Part shown: positions 60,437 to 61,318 of the stretch, piece after piece
Layout: each line of letters starts with the position of its first letter
Numbering within the stretch: position 1 is the stretch's first letter
Assembly (NCBI GenBank): GCA_900543755.1
Contig: UQSP01000006.1
Span: forward strand, 1-61,318
Origin: an uncultured Eubacteriales bacterium
GTDB taxonomy: Bacteria; Bacillota; Clostridia; Christensenellales; Pumilibacteraceae
DNA length: 61,318 nt
Direction of reading: 5' to 3'
The notes under the pieces: generated by a model
What the model was told of the DNA's origin: nothing
The model's input: only the letters and a program-made list of their open reading frames with translations
Databases searched by the model: none
Position numbers and translations under genes: made by a program

Positions 60437-61094
60437 TTACAAGGCGCGAATTGTTTCCAACAGTTTCTTTCTTGAGGCAATGAACACAGGTAAAAACGTG
60501 CCGAGGAAGGCAAGAATGATGGTAACTGCTATCATCAATAAGATCCAAATACAAATATTGTGAGGCGAGTCTCAATTACGCTTTAAGCACATTGTTAAGC
60601 ACCGCTGCCGCAATCGGCGTGCCTACCACAGATAATATAAGGCAGATTCCGACTATTACTCCCGATTCGCAGAAGAAAATCTTAAATATATCCACGCCGC
60701 GGGCGCCGATTGCTCGCAATATTCCTATCTCTTTCTTTTTACGTCCTATGGAAATTGTAATAAAATTTAGGAGTAACAGCGCGACAAACACCATAAATAT
60801 CAACCATATAACCAACAGCACCGTGGAAAGAAGATCTATGACCTCGCTTACAGACAGCACCGTATCATACAGCGAATTTTCCAGCGTATAGAATACCTCC
60901 GTATCTGCATTTACTGTGTTTAGCCTGTAGAAAACTTCTCTCAATGCACTTTCTGAATTCGGTATCGGTATAAAGGTATACTCAAAAAGGGCCTTATCTT
61001 CACGCTCGTACTTTGTTGTAACCTTTTGCGCTGTATCCATTATATCGAGAGAATCAGCAACAAATAAGAGCGCGAATACCGCGCTCTTTTTTAT
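60437..61094 (-). pseudogene. FtsX/MacB-type permease, truncated and frameshifted
   Basis: An open frame 61040-60576 (154 residues) encodes the last periplasmic part and two helices of an FtsX-like ABC permease, including GRKKKEIGILRAIGARGVDIFKIFF, the hallmark cytosolic loop. It stops early after NNVLKA. The missing C-terminus is found in other frames just downstream: one frame gives ETRLTIFVFGS and another gives IAVTIILAFLGTFLP, then RKKLLETIRAL before a stop at 60437-60439. Two frameshifts therefore separate the pieces. The N-terminal half of the permease is absent. Confidence 0.8.
61066..61092. terminator. 9-bp perfect terminator hairpin
   Basis: AAGAGCGCG (61066-61074) pairs with CGCGCTCTT (61080-61088), with a T-run on the plus strand and a shorter T-rich tail on the minus. 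It sits directly after the end of one permease remnant and at the front of the next. Confidence 0.8.
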
Positions 61095-61206
61095 TTATAC
61101 TTCAAAATATAAAGCACGAATTGTATCATTCGGTTTCTTTCTTACTTCAATAAAGACAAAGACGTATGAACCGAGGAAGACAACAGTGATGGTAAACTGC
61201 TATCAT
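61095..61206 (-). pseudogene. Second FtsX-type permease C-terminal remnant
   Basis: On the minus strand, removal of one T in GTTTACC restores a frame with IAVTITVVFLGSYVFVFIEV and RKKPNDTIRALYFEV before a TAA at 61097-61095. It is a close match to the C-terminus of the neighbouring remnant, so two tandem permease genes once lay here. The contig ends 65 bp further. Confidence 0.7.
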
Positions 61207-61272
61207 AAACGCTACAGGTAGCGAGCTGAAATAAATATTATAACAATGCACCCCTTTTGTATTGAATTATAT

Positions 61273-61318
61273 CTGTCTCTTATACACATCTGACGCTGCC
61301 GACGAACTCTAGGGTGTA
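61273..61318 (+). other. Nextera adapter with index (artefact)
   Basis: CTGTCTCTTATACACATCT is the mosaic end, followed by GACGCTGCCGACGA, the Nextera read-1 adapter in reverse, then eight index-like bases (ACTCTAGG) and GTGTA, the start of the flow-cell sequence. This is library sequence; the genome ends at about 61272. Confidence 0.97.

Overview
The window is a 61 kb contig from a spore-forming, low-to-mid G+C Firmicute, most likely an uncultured gut Clostridia member. The evidence is a complete gerA-type germinant receptor operon, pyruvate formate-lyase, an A-type flavodiiron protein, a DarA cyclic-di-AMP receptor, BspA-like leucine-rich-repeat lipoproteins, and ZTP and preQ1 riboswitches. 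Both ends carry untrimmed Nextera-type sequencing adapter, so the ends are assembly breaks.

Layout. 152-3537 (+): MATE exporter, YbaK tRNA deacylase, RqcP-like S4 protein and an IspD-IspF fusion, head to tail with overlaps. 3599-7398 (-): gerAA-gerAB-gerAC. 7550-25369: a carbohydrate region with uxuA and a Gfo/Idh oxidoreductase; a 2,639-residue LamG/CBM9-like lipoprotein with a GH43 lipoprotein; a second Gfo/Idh enzyme with two TIM-barrel epimerases; a divergent AraC regulator; then KDPG aldolase and an SDR fructuronate reductase. Three promoters here share GCAAT / ATATTGCA-TGCAATAT boxes, which suggests one AraC-controlled hexuronate/glycan regulon. 25496-41164: darA, a BspA-like protein, tRNA-Arg(CCT), pflB-pflA behind a ZTP riboswitch, an SGNH-like DUF4886 protein, a flavodiiron protein, small membrane proteins, a VUT transporter plus SDR behind a preQ1-I riboswitch, and an 1,105-residue leucine-rich-repeat surface protein. 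41999-44973: an ADP-ribosylglycohydrolase-family protein and a divergent AraC regulator that appears leaderless.

45369-60240 is one end of an integrative conjugative element, all on the minus strand. It abuts the 3' half of a broken tRNA gene and an array of hairpins. Next come three serine-recombinase genes (the middle one without a catalytic domain), several very small genes, TnpV, and a type IV secretion block: VirB4, VirB6-like, VirB2-like pilin, a VirD4 C-terminal fragment and two surface proteins built of C-x9-C-x2-C repeats. One of these surface proteins ends in a domain that clearly resembles the element's own VirB2-like pilin, so it is a candidate pilin-adhesin fusion. A 127-bp nested inverted-repeat element (candidate structured RNA) separates the pilin gene from the VirB6-like gene. 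The coupling protein has lost its N-terminal half and no relaxase is present, so the element is truncated, or misjoined in assembly, against decayed FtsX-type permease fragments at the right end.
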